DNA from: Pseudomonas sp. CC120222-01a
GTDB lineage: Bacteria > Pseudomonadota > Gammaproteobacteria > Pseudomonadales > Pseudomonadaceae
Length of the DNA: 64,000 nucleotides
Assembly: GCF_003097235.1 (NCBI RefSeq)
Contig: NZ_QEQQ01000017.1
Span: 62,001 to 126,000 of the forward strand
Reading direction: 5' to 3'
A program made the translations under genes and the position numbers. Numbering within the stretch: position 1 is the stretch's first letter; each line of letters starts with the position of its first letter. Below are positions 1 to 7,968 of the stretch, piece after piece. The notes under the pieces were generated by a model that saw only the letters and a program-made list of their open reading frames with translations, was not told where the DNA came from and searched no databases.

Positions 1-36
1 CCACCGCCGTGTATGACATACCCATAGGAAAACACC

Positions 37-1569
37 ATGAGTCACCGTGAAGTGAGCCCCGTCATTCGCCTCGATGCCGCTGACAACGTCGTTGTCGCGC
101 GCGTCGAAATCCCCGCCGGCACCGCCATCCCCGGTGAAGGCGTGACCACTCGGCAGCCCGTACCGCTGGGGCACAAAGTCGCCGCCCGGCTGATCGCCAT
201 GGGCGAGCCGGTACTCAAGTACAACACGGTGATCGGCTATGCCGCCGAAGACCTGCTGCCGGGTACCTGGATGCACAGCCACAACATTGCCTTTGGTGAA
301 ACTGACCGCGACTACCGCTACGGCCTGGACTATGTACCTACCGACATGCTGCCGCCAGAGCAGCGTGCGACCTTCCAGGGCATCGTCCGGGAAGACGGAC
401 GAGTAGCTACCCGTAACTACCTGGGCGTGTTCGTGGTCGGCAACTGCGGCGCCACCGTGGCGCGCAAGATCGCCAATCACTTCGACGAACGTCGCCTGGC
501 CGGCTTCCCCAATATCGACGGCGTGGTGCCCCACGTTCATGAAATCGGCTGTGGCATGGAAATGACCGGCGAACCGATGGACCTGCTGCGTCGCACCATC
601 GGTGGCTACATCAAGCACCCCAACACCGTGGGTGCGGTGGTCATCGCCCTGGGCTGCGAGCGCAACAATATCCATGGTTTCTTCGAGCAGGAAGGGCTGA
701 TGGAAGGCGACATGCTGAAGAAGCTGGTAATCCAGGACGTCGGCGGGGTGAAGAGCGCCACCGACCAGGGCATTGCCCTGATCGAAGGCATGCTGCCCAA
801 GGCCGATCAGGCGCGGCGCCAGCCGGTGTCCGCCGAACACCTGATGATTGGCATGCAGTGCGGTGGCTCCGATGGATTCTCCGGTCTTTCGGCCAACCCG
901 GCGCTGGGCGCAGCGGTGGATATCCTGGTGCGCCATGGCGGCACCGCGATCCTTTCGGAAACCTCGGAAATCTTCGGCGTCGAGCACACCCTGACCGCCC
1001 GCGCCGCCACTCCGGCGGTAGGCCGCAAGCTGATCGAGCGCATCGAATGGTGGCTGGAGTACAACCGCGGCCGCGATACCCAGATCAATGGTCGGGTCAG
1101 CCCCGGCAACAACGCCGGTGGCCTGGCCAACGTGCTGGAAAAATCGCTGGGCGGCGCGAAGAAGGGCGGTAACGCGCCGTTGATGGATGTTTATGAGTAT
1201 GCCCACCCGGTGAAGACCCACGGGCTGGTGTTCATGGACACTCCCGGCTACGACCCGGTTTCGGCCACCGGCCAGATTGCCGGCGGCGCCAACCTGATCG
1301 CCTTCACCACCGGCCGTGGCTCGTGCTTTGGCTCGGTCCCGGCACCGACCTTCAAGCTGGCCAGCAACACGCCCATGTACCAGCGCATGAGCGACGACAT
1401 GGACATCAACTGCGGGCAGATCATCGACGGCCACAAGACCATTGGCCAGATGGGCCAGGAAATCTTCGAGCGGTTGCTCGCCCATGCCTCGGGAGAGGCG
1501 ACCAAGAGCGAGCTCAACGGCCTGGGCGAGGATGAATTCTGCCCATGGCAGATAGGCGTGCTCGCCTGA
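37..1569 (+). CDS. garD: UxaA-family dehydratase, probably galactarate dehydratase
   Basis: This 510-residue protein fits the UxaA/GarD sugar-acid dehydratase family. These enzymes remove water from galactarate (or altronate) to give a 2-keto-3-deoxy acid in the cytoplasm. The first ~95 residues form a SAF-like domain. The rest is the catalytic domain, with glycine/cysteine-rich segments such as VVGNCGAT (~136), GCGMEMTG (~183), IALGCERNN (~206) and MQCGGSDGFSG (~274), typical of the family's metal site. Start ATG at 37 follows a weak GGAAAA ribosome-binding site. Full-length for the single-polypeptide form. The OprD porin 150 bp downstream on the same strand supports aldarate uptake and catabolism. 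Altronate or another sugar acid cannot be excluded from sequence alone. Confidence 0.85.
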   Translation: MSHREVSPVIRLDAADNVVVARVEIPAGTAIPGEGVTTRQPVPLGHKVAARLIAMGEPVLKYNTVIGYAAEDLLPGTWMHSHNIAFGETDRDYRYGLDYVPTDMLPPEQRATFQGIVREDGRVATRNYLGVFVVGNCGATVARKIANHFDERRLAGFPNIDGVVPHVHEIGCGMEMTGEPMDLLRRTIGGYIKHPNTVGAVVIALGCERNNIHGFFEQEGLMEGDMLKKLVIQDVGGVKSATDQGIALIEGMLPKADQARRQPVSAEHLMIGMQCGGSDGFSGLSANPALGAAVDILVRHGGTAILSETSEIFGVEHTLTARAATPAVGRKLIERIEWWLEYNRGRDTQINGRVSPGNNAGGLANVLEKSLGGAKKGGNAPLMDVYEYAHPVKTHGLVFMDTPGYDPVSATGQIAGGANLIAFTTGRGSCFGSVPAPTFKLASNTPMYQRMSDDMDINCGQIIDGHKTIGQMGQEIFERLLAHASGEATKSELNGLGEDEFCPWQIGVLA

Positions 1570-1570
1570 C

Positions 1571-1671
1571 CCGGCCTCTTTGCGGCTAAAGCCGCTCCTA
1601 CAGGATTCACCTGGCGCTCAGGGGCTGTACAACTCCCTCTGTGAGAGCGGGCGTGCCCGCGAAGAGGCCCT
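1571..1671. repeat. REP-type inverted repeat pair between garD and the OprD gene
   Basis: Two short palindromic units in opposite orientation: the first contains GGCTAAAGCCGCTCCTACAG and the second contains GAGCGGGCGTGCCCGCGAAG. They match the two REP types that recur elsewhere in the window, here one degenerate copy of each. The block starts right after the dehydratase stop codon. Confidence 0.7.
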
Positions 1672-1725
1672 CCCAGACAACACAACGATAACGGCCAGCC
1701 TACAGTCCGGCCGAATGGACCCGTC

Positions 1726-2970
1726 ATGCACAAAAACAACAATATCCTGCCTGTCGCCTCACTGCTGTGCTTCACCCTTCCGGCCCACGCCGGTGGTTTC
1801 CTGAAAGACAGCCAAGCCTCCCTGAAAGCCCAGAACTTCTACCTCAACCGCGACTTCCGCGAAGACGCCGGCATCTCCAAGCGCGAAGAATGGGCCCAGG
1901 GCTTCATCCTCGATTTCCGCTCCGGCTACACCCCCGGCACCCTCGGCTTTGGCGTCGACGCCATCGGCATGCTTGGCCTCAAGCTCGATTCGTCCCCGGG
2001 GCGCAGTGGCACTGGCCTGCTGCCGGTAGGCGACGACGGTCGCGCCCCGGACCAGTACAGCAAGTTCGGCGTGACCGCCAAGGTGCGCCTGTCGAAGACT
2101 GAGCTGAAGATCGGCACCCAGTTGCTCAAGTACCCGACCATCGCCTCCAGCACCGGGCGCATCCTGCCGCAGACCTTCCAGGGCGGTGTGCTCACCTCCA
2201 AAGAGCTGGATAGCCTGACCTTCACCTACGCGCAGATCGACCGGACCACCAAGCGTGACTATTCCCACACAGAGGCCATGAGCCTGGTCAACAAGAACCG
2301 GCGTTTCAGCGGCACGCCCGAGGCTGACGACTTTCGCATGGGCGGCGTGGACTACGTGGTCAACCCCAACCTGAGCCTCAGCTACCAATACGGCGAGCTC
2401 GACGAGATCTACGGCCAGCACTATTTCGGCCTGCTCGGCAGCACCGCGCTGGGACCCGGCAAACTTGCACTTGATGCGCGCTATTTCATCAGCGATGACA
2501 AAGGTCAGGCCCTGGCCGGCCAGGTCGACAACCGCACGCTCAACGTGCTGCTCAGCTACAGCCAGGCCGGGCATACCTTTGGCGTCGCCTACCAGGGTCT
2601 GTCGGGCTCCACGGCCATGCCTTACCTGATCGGCACCGACGCCTATCTGACCAACTACATGATGGCCGCCGACTTCATGGAAACCGGCGAGCGCACCTGG
2701 CAGCTGCGCTACGCCTACGACTTCGTTGCCCTCGGCATCCCGGGGCTGACGTTCTCGACCCGATACAACCATGCCGATCACGCCAACCCGGCCACTTTCG
2801 CTGGGGAAGGGCGCGAGTGGGAGCGGGACACCGACCTGGGTTACACCGTCCAGTCCGGGCCGCTGAAGAACGTCAACGTGCTGTGGCGAAACGCGGCGCT
2901 GCGCTCCAATTACCAACGCGATATCGATGAGAACCGGCTGATAGTGAGCTACACATTACCGCTGTTCTGA
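1726..2970 (+). CDS. OprD-family outer membrane porin
   Basis: A 414-residue protein with a signal peptide (residues 1-22, ending PAHA) followed by the family-typical start of the barrel (GGFLKDSQASLKAQNFYLNRDFR). The body has alternating aromatic/polar strands and ends in an aromatic residue (LPLF), as needed for beta-barrel assembly. OprD porins let specific small substrates (amino acids, organic and sugar acids) cross the outer membrane. Its position behind the aldarate dehydratase suggests uptake of galactarate or a related acid; this is inference from context. The ATG at 1726 lacks a strong ribosome-binding site, but the signal peptide begins there. A clear terminator follows 48 bp after the stop. 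Confidence 0.9.
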   Translation: MHKNNNILPVASLLCFTLPAHAGGFLKDSQASLKAQNFYLNRDFREDAGISKREEWAQGFILDFRSGYTPGTLGFGVDAIGMLGLKLDSSPGRSGTGLLPVGDDGRAPDQYSKFGVTAKVRLSKTELKIGTQLLKYPTIASSTGRILPQTFQGGVLTSKELDSLTFTYAQIDRTTKRDYSHTEAMSLVNKNRRFSGTPEADDFRMGGVDYVVNPNLSLSYQYGELDEIYGQHYFGLLGSTALGPGKLALDARYFISDDKGQALAGQVDNRTLNVLLSYSQAGHTFGVAYQGLSGSTAMPYLIGTDAYLTNYMMAADFMETGERTWQLRYAYDFVALGIPGLTFSTRYNHADHANPATFAGEGREWERDTDLGYTVQSGPLKNVNVLWRNAALRSNYQRDIDENRLIVSYTLPLF

Positions 2971-3017
2971 TCACTCAGGTCATGTACGAGGAGTAGCCGC
3001 CGGGTATTGGCGGTGTG

Positions 3018-3048
3018 GCCGGTAACGTCTTTTTACCGGCTTTTTTTT
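3018..3048 (+). terminator. Rho-independent terminator after OprD gene
   Basis: Perfect 8-bp stem GCCGGTAA / TTACCGGC with a 7-base loop, followed directly by eight T residues. It ends the dehydratase-porin transcription unit. Confidence 0.92.
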
Positions 3049-3085
3049 CATCCAGGACAGTGCGGCAAACATAAGCGCGACCCAT

Positions 3086-3282
3086 TCAGCCCGGTTCCAT
3101 CGCGGTGTTTTTCTTCCAGCCTCGCAGGCTCATGATGCACGGACCCACCAGCAGGATGATCAGCGCCCAGGCCTGTGCCTGCCATCCCCACACCCCCCAC
3201 AGCACATTGCTGGCGATGAAACAGCAGAAGCCCAGCTTGAACGCTAATTCCAGGGGGCCTGGATGGGCGCGCTGGCACTCAT
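3086..3282 (-). pseudogene. Small two-helix membrane protein gene with apparent frameshift
   Basis: An ATG overlaps the stop of the hemerythrin gene (TGATG, 3280-3284), but its frame stops after 12 codons. One extra base in the five-C run at 3252-3256 (minus strand) would join it to a frame encoding two hydrophobic helices (FCCFIASNVLWGVWGW and AWALIILLVGPCIMSL) and ending KKNTAMEPG. The repaired product would be 65 residues, a natural size for such a protein. As written the membrane frame has no ATG, GTG or TTG start of its own after the hemerythrin gene. Either the gene is broken, or the homopolymer is a sequencing error, or there is programmed slippage. Function unknown. Confidence 0.55.
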
Positions 3283-3746
3283 CAGGCGGCGCGTTGTTCG
3301 CCCTTGAGCAGTTTCTTCTGAGCTTCCATGGCCTTGCCCATGTCTTCAAGTTCCTGCTTGCCCAGCAGTTTGCGGGCGGTGGGGAACAGCTCACTTTCTT
3401 CTTCCTCGATATGGTGCTCCAGCAGCTCTTTCATCACCTTGACCCGGCCGGCAAACTCTACGGTGCCGGTCTCGGTGTGCAGCAGGTCGGGAATGACCAG
3501 CGAGTCGACCGTGCGGTGTTCCTCCTTGGCCTCGTAATACATCTTCGCTTCTTCCTTGCCACCGGCCTGCTTGATCGCGGGGTACAGGATCTCTTCTTCC
3601 AAAGTCGTATGGATGCTCACTTCCTGTTTGATGCGTTCGAGCAGTTCGGCGCGTTTCTTTACGGCGCGCTCGGTGGTCGACGACAGTTCCTCGAGCAGTT
3701 TCTTCACCAGTTGATGGTCCTGGATCAGCAGTTCGATTGCGTTCAT
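3282..3746 (-). CDS. Hemerythrin HHE-domain protein
   Basis: A 154-residue cytoplasmic protein made of a four-helix HHE cation-binding bundle. Candidate iron ligands are visible: H12 in QDHQ, H46/E50 in HTTLEEEILYP, H76 in EEHRT and H110-H111/E115 in LLEHHIEEEESELFP. Such proteins carry a di-iron centre and are linked to sensing or buffering of oxygen, NO or oxidants. Start ATG at 3746 has an AGAGGTG ribosome-binding site; the open frame continues 74 codons upstream but without family similarity. The downstream small membrane protein gene is translationally coupled to it (TGATG), though that gene seems frameshifted. Confidence 0.9.
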   Translation of the reverse strand: MNAIELLIQDHQLVKKLLEELSSTTERAVKKRAELLERIKQEVSIHTTLEEEILYPAIKQAGGKEEAKMYYEAKEEHRTVDSLVIPDLLHTETGTVEFAGRVKVMKELLEHHIEEEESELFPTARKLLGKQELEDMGKAMEAQKKLLKGEQRAA

Positions 3747-3974
3747 GGGACACCTCTTCAGGGGCTGGGGAAAATCACGGTTGCTCTGGGTGGAGTAGGC
3801 TACAAGCGCAAGGGTTGAATGCAGCCGATGGGTGTTCTGCCACCACGAAGAGTTGCTTCGTGGGGGCGACGAGATAGACCGTCTGGGGCTTTCTCGAAGC
3901 CATAGGGGGCGCGGACTACCATCATGTTCGAGGTCAGGCGTTATTGATGCCCTGATCGGCGGTATCACTTGCCC

Positions 3975-4117
3975 TCAGGCGCGTTCGCCGCGAAGCCAGC
4001 GCTGGTGAAAGTGAGCAAGCCGCGCAGCAACCACAGCACGTGGGCACGGACAGCGAAAACCGTGATTTCGTCACGGGAATCAGGGCTGAGGCTCGCCTTT
4101 CGGGCGAGCCTCTTTTT
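3975..4117 (+). ncRNA. Candidate small RNA ending in a free-standing terminator
   Basis: The 373-bp stretch 3747-4119 has no convincing gene: both neighbours are transcribed leftward. Yet at 4088-4112 there is a perfect 10-bp stem GAGGCTCGCC / GGCGAGCCTC with loop TTTCG, followed by TTTTT on the plus strand. No plus-strand coding sequence leads into it. The stretch before it includes a second hairpin (CCGTGATTTCGTCACGG, ~4060-4076) and an unpaired CAGCAACCACAGCA segment. This is the layout of a small regulatory RNA. The 5' end given is a guess; I do not recognise a known family. Confidence 0.45.
4088..4117 (+). terminator. Strong intrinsic terminator, plus strand, without an upstream gene
   Basis: Perfect 10-bp stem (4088-4097 with 4103-4112), 5-base loop, then a T-run. 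In minus-strand orientation, downstream of the SDR gene, it has no following T-run, so it best serves plus-strand transcription. Confidence 0.8.
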
Positions 4118-4119
4118 CG

Positions 4120-4899
4120 TCAAAGGATCGGTTTACCACCAGTGACAGCGTACCGTGAACCACTGATGTAACTGGCCTCATCGGAGCCCAGCAGCACATA
4201 GATTGGCGCGACCTCCACTGGCTGCCCCGGACGTCCCATGGGGTAGCTGGAGCCGAAGTTCATAACCGCCTCGTCGGGCATGGTGGCCGGGATCAAAGGC
4301 GTCCAGATGGGGCCAGGCGCAACGCTGTTGACCCTGATTCCCTTCTTCCCTAGCAGCTGAGCCAAACCCGCCGTGAAGTTGGCAATGGCACCTTTGGTCG
4401 CGGCATAGGCCAGCAGGCTTGGCGATGGATCGTCGGAGTTGACCGAGCTCGTGTTGATGATCGAGCTGCCTCGTGGCATGGAAGGTAGTGCTGACTTGCA
4501 GATCCTGAAGATAGCGGTGATGTTGGTATCGAAGGTTTTTACCCATTCGTCATCGTCGATTTCCTCCACGATGTCGCGACAGTGATTTCTCTGCGCCAGG
4601 TCGCCGGGCAGCAGGAGGCATTGTCGGCCTGCAGCTTCGACCCAGCGCGCCGTTTCCTGAGCGTCTTCATGCTCATCGAGATAAGCGATGGCAACGTCAG
4701 CACCTTCGCGGGCATAGGCGATGGCGACGGCTCGCCCGATGCCACTATCAGCACCGGTGACCAGGGCTATCTTGCCTTCCAGGCGGTTGTGGCCGGTATA
4801 CGACTGCTCACCGCAGTCTGGATAGGGCTCCATCTTGCGTTGCGAACCGGGAACACTTTGCGGCTGTGAAGGGAAGGGCGGAGTAGGGAAATCGCGCAT
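4120..4899 (-). pseudogene. SDR oxidoreductase (YghA-like) with internal deletion
   Basis: The reading frame is open for 259 residues and resembles the ~285-residue YghA-type short-chain dehydrogenases linked to stress and osmotic response. It keeps the N-terminal QSYTGH...L segment, the NADP-binding TGADSGIG loop (48-55) and the catalytic YAATK (Y165, K169). Around residues 111-115 the sequence jumps from CRDIV to EEIDDDEWV, which in relatives are separated by about 25 residues that carry the central beta-strand and the NNAG motif. That stretch is absent, in frame, so the Rossmann fold should be disrupted. Start ATG at 4899 has an AGGAG-like site. Probably inactive, although the frame is otherwise intact. 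Confidence 0.7.
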
Positions 4900-5101
4900 G
4901 GTAGAAGCTCCTGCAGTTGAGAACGCTCTTACCGTTTCGAAGCATCGGATTGCTGTGGGTTGGGTTCAATGTGCATTCGTTACGACGAGCGGCGTGGCAC
5001 TCAAAAATGCGAATTGAATGTCGGGTTGCATCGTTTGTTCTATCGAACTGACCGCCTCGCTATGGCCCCCTGGAAAGGGGGCTGATGTGCAGAGAAAAGG
5101 G

Positions 5102-5368
5102 TCAGCCAGCCAGGGCCTTGATCAACTGTTCATTGAAGGCCGGAATATCGTCCGGTTTGCGGCTGGTGATCAGGTTGCCATCCACCACTACTTCTTCATC
5201 AACCCAGTTACCGCCCATGTTGCGAATATCGTCCTGCAACGTCTTGTAGCTGGTCATCCGTTTGCCCTGGGCCAGGCCGGTCGACACCAGCTTCTGAGCG
5301 CCGGGGATCAGGCGGATGGTGTCGGAATTCTGCACGCCGCTTGGTATCCACTCAATTCGCTTGCTCAC
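5102..5368 (-). pseudogene. 3' remnant of a PfpI/DJ-1 family gene
   Basis: The last ~55 of 88 residues match the C-terminal third of PfpI/YhbO-type class I glutamine-amidotransferase-like proteins (TSYKTLQDDIRNMGGNWVDE, VVVDGNLITSRKPDD, PAFNEQL). A normal member is about 170-190 residues. The N-terminal half is missing, including the segment with the nucleophilic cysteine (AICHG), which should lie just before GAQKLVSTGLAQ. The first ~20 residues do not resemble the family. The apparent ATG overlaps the stop of the LysR gene, but this looks like deletion joining rather than a designed operon. I read it as a truncated, inactive gene. Confidence 0.7.
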
Positions 5369-6279
5369 AGACTATCAGGGTCGCCAAAAAACATTTGTAT
5401 CCTCGACCGAAGCCACCGCTCCGCCGGATCATTGTCCTGCGCCCCGCGCCAGGCCATGTGCAGCTCGAACGTGCGCACTTCCATGGGCAAGTCTTCAGCG
5501 CGCAGCCCTCCGGCTGCCGTCAAGGCATCGGCCGTATAGTCCGGCACCGTGGCAACGATATCGGTCCCCGCCAGCAAGCTCCCCAAACCATTGAATTGCG
5601 GCACTGCCAACACCACATGGCGTTTGCGGCCGATCTCTTCCAGCGCTTCATCAATGAAACCGGAAAGGTCCCCGGCAAACGACACCAGCGCATGCGGCCG
5701 TGCGCAGAAGTCGTCGAGGGTGATGCTGCCCGGCACGCTGTCGGCACGCAGCAGCTTGGGCTTGCTGCGGCGCAGTATCTTGCGCTTGGCGTTGGCTGGC
5801 AGTTCGCTGGTGTAGCTGACGCCCACGGAAATCTCGCCCGAGGCCAGCAGGGTCGGCATCAGCAGGTAGTTGACCCGGCGCACCACCAGAACGATGCCGG
5901 GGGCTTCGGCGCGGATGCGCTTGAGCAACTGCGGCAGCAGGGCGAACTCGGCGTCGTCCGACAGGCCGATGCGGAACACCGCGTTGCTGGTCGCCGGGTC
6001 GAATTCGGCCGCACGGCTGACCGCAGTGGAGATCGAATCCAGCGCCGGCGACAGCAGAGCAAAGATTTCATGGGCGCGTGCCGACGGCTCCATGCTGCGG
6101 CCGGTACGCACGAACAGCGGGTCGTCGAACAGGTTGCGCAGGCGCGACAGGGCTGCGCTGATTGCCGGCTGGCCGAGGAACAGCTTCTCTGCGGCGCGGG
6201 TCACGCTACGCTCATGCATGAGGGTTTCGAACACGATCAGCAGGTTGAGGTCTACGCGACGCAGGTCGTTTCGATTCAT
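5365..6279 (-). CDS. LysR-family transcriptional regulator (NodD/NahR-like)
   Basis: 304 residues: N-terminal winged helix-turn-helix (about 8-67, RRVDLNLLIVFETLMHERSV, SAALSRLRNLFDDPLF) followed by a LysR substrate-binding domain. The DLNLL...RLR..F.DPLF pattern is typical of the NodD/NahR/LinR branch, which often responds to aromatic or phenolic effectors. It is divergent from the dehydrogenase gene at 6486 across a 206-bp gap, so that gene is its likely target along with its own promoter. ATG at 6279. Its stop overlaps the PfpI remnant. Confidence 0.92.
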   Translation of the reverse strand: MNRNDLRRVDLNLLIVFETLMHERSVTRAAEKLFLGQPAISAALSRLRNLFDDPLFVRTGRSMEPSARAHEIFALLSPALDSISTAVSRAAEFDPATSNAVFRIGLSDDAEFALLPQLLKRIRAEAPGIVLVVRRVNYLLMPTLLASGEISVGVSYTSELPANAKRKILRRSKPKLLRADSVPGSITLDDFCARPHALVSFAGDLSGFIDEALEEIGRKRHVVLAVPQFNGLGSLLAGTDIVATVPDYTADALTAAGGLRAEDLPMEVRTFELHMAWRGAQDNDPAERWLRSRIQMFFGDPDSL

Positions 6280-6485
6280 CGGTGCGCTTCGCCTAAAGTG
6301 GGGCAGGGGTGAATCTTAAGGCCAAAGGCTGTTACCCTGCACCGATTTCCGGGGGCCAATGCACAGGAAAGTCAGGTGCCCAATCGATGACAGGCATGTC
6401 GACTATTAATAGCCACTGATGGTCTAACGGCTAAAGCCCGGATAAAGTCCGTGGTAATACGAGATTCACACAGGCGAGGTATGCG
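6280..6485. promoter_or_regulatory. Divergent control region, LysR / dehydrogenase
   Basis: The 206-bp space between divergent start codons must hold both promoters. A short inverted repeat TAGCC-N14-GGCTA (6410-6433), flanked by TTAA-rich bases, lies 50-75 bp before the dehydrogenase start and is a possible LysR site. No exact -35/-10 pair is claimed. Confidence 0.35.
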
Positions 6486-7508
6486 ATGTCCCGCATGATC
6501 CGTTTCCACAAGTTCGGCGCTGCCGATGTGCTCCGTTGCGAGGAGCAGGCCGAACCGTCACCTGCCGTCGGCGAGGTGCAGATCCGCGTCGAGGCCATCG
6601 GCGTGAGCTGGTATGACGTGCTCTGGCGGCAGAACCTGGCGCCCTCTCAAGCCCGTCTGCCCGCAGGGATCGGCCACGAGATGGCCGGTGTGGTGACGGC
6701 GGTCGGCGAGGGCGTCGATGACATCGCGGTGGGCGACCGGGTCGCCAGCTTCCCGGCCACCAGCGCCAACGATCACCCGGTGTATGGCGACGTCATCGTC
6801 CTGCCGCGCACCGCCATTACCCGCTACCCGGACCTGCTGACGCCGATCGAGGCCAGCGTGCACTACACGCCGCTGCTGATCGCCTATTTCGCCTACGTCG
6901 ACCTGGCCCGCGCCAAGGCCGGGCAGACGGCGCTGGTCACCGATGCCAGCCATTGCGCCGGGCCAGCCTTCGTGCAACTGGGCAAGGCGCTTGGCCTGAA
7001 GGTGTTCGCCGCCACCAAGGAAGCTGAGCAGCGTGAATACCTGCTGGGCCTGGGCGCCGACAAGGTGATCGTCACCGAAGAGCAGGACCTGCTCATGCAG
7101 GTCGGCAAGTACACCGATGGCCGCGGCGTGGACATGGTCCTCGATGGCATGGGCGGGCCGCAGATGTCGCTGCTCGGCGATGTGCTGGCGCCGCGTGGCA
7201 GCCTGGTGCTGTATGGCCTGCAGGGCGGTAACCAGACACCGTTCCCGGCCTGCGCGGCGTTCCAGAAGAACATCCAGTTCTACGTGCACTGCATCGGCAA
7301 CTTCACCGGCAAGCCGGAACTGGGCATCAGCCAGGACCAGGTGGCGTTGCAACGGGCCTTGCGCGATATCAACCAGTTCACCGCTGATCAATTGCTGACG
7401 CCGCAGATCATCAAGGTGTATCCGTTTGCCGAGGTGGTCGAGGCCCATCGGTATATGGACGAGTGCCCTTGTGGTGGGCGGGTTGTGCTGGACATGGCTT
7501 CGGCCTGA
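6486..7508 (+). CDS. Zinc-independent MDR dehydrogenase / quinone oxidoreductase-like protein
   Basis: 340 residues of the medium-chain dehydrogenase/reductase superfamily: N-terminal GroES-like domain (1-~125; GHEMAGVVTAVGEGV near 63) and a Rossmann domain (~140-300). It lacks the structural zinc cysteine cluster, so it is closer to NADPH:quinone reductases than to classical alcohol dehydrogenases. The nucleotide-binding turn reads TDASHCAGPA rather than the usual glycine-rich AAxGGVG, an unusual variant. Start ATG at 6486 has a GGCGAGGT site. Divergent LysR gene suggests induction by an aromatic or quinone-type effector. Followed by a clear terminator. Substrate unknown. Confidence 0.85.
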   Translation: MSRMIRFHKFGAADVLRCEEQAEPSPAVGEVQIRVEAIGVSWYDVLWRQNLAPSQARLPAGIGHEMAGVVTAVGEGVDDIAVGDRVASFPATSANDHPVYGDVIVLPRTAITRYPDLLTPIEASVHYTPLLIAYFAYVDLARAKAGQTALVTDASHCAGPAFVQLGKALGLKVFAATKEAEQREYLLGLGADKVIVTEEQDLLMQVGKYTDGRGVDMVLDGMGGPQMSLLGDVLAPRGSLVLYGLQGGNQTPFPACAAFQKNIQFYVHCIGNFTGKPELGISQDQVALQRALRDINQFTADQLLTPQIIKVYPFAEVVEAHRYMDECPCGGRVVLDMASA

Positions 7509-7525
7509 CAGCATGTTTGGCAACG

Positions 7526-7552
7526 AAAAACCGGGCGCATGCCCGGTTTTTT
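7526..7552 (+). terminator. Rho-independent terminator after MDR gene
   Basis: AAAAACCGGGC-GCAT-GCCCGGTTTTTT: 6-bp GC stem extended by A/T pairs, 4-base loop and a six-T tail. Confidence 0.92.
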
Positions 7553-7968
7553 GCATTATGGCTGGCTATATTTCAGTGACAGGTGATATGAGCTTTGTAA
7601 GTTGATGTTGCCTGATAGCCGACAGCCTATTTTCAAATGACGTTTCGGCTCTGCGAATGGTGTGTTTGCCGATTTCTGAATGGTTTTTTCATCAGGATCT
7701 GTATCTTTTAATCCTTATTCAACGCTCGATAATGGCGCATTGACAGTTGGCGCAAGGAGCGGGCAGTGGAGAGGGGAAGGCACAGCCGTGCTTGGTTGAA
7801 GACGTTGGTAACTCCATGGATGGGATCATATTTTTCGATGGTGTGGCGACAGCGTTGTGCAACTTCAAAGTTTTCCGGGTTGTTGTAGGAAATTTCTTCA
7901 AATTAAATCCGCTGCGCTAACTCATGGGCGGCGATTTTTTGCAGTGAATGAAGTTGTGAGGTGACGCC
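7553..7968. other. 416-bp low-GC intergenic stretch with no convincing gene
   Basis: Between the terminator and the GTG start at 7969 the DNA is visibly richer in A and T than its surroundings. A 60-codon minus-strand frame (7719-7901) ending with a CANCQC motif exists, but it starts with TTG without a ribosome-binding site. The only visible job is promoter and leader for the downstream four-gene run. It may be a scar of foreign DNA. Confidence 0.5.

Noticed and set aside
1759..2916. Long minus-strand frame opposite the OprD gene
   Set aside because: Mirror frame of a high-GC gene; composition is low-complexity and a clear porin with signal peptide lies on the other strand.
5058..5085. Hairpin GGCCCCCTGGAAAGGGGGC near the PfpI remnant
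   Set aside because: Stem is fair but no T-run follows on either strand; not called as a terminator.
7719..7901. 60-codon minus-strand frame ending CANCQC
   Set aside because: TTG start, no ribosome-binding site and no family; left as part of an unassigned intergenic stretch.
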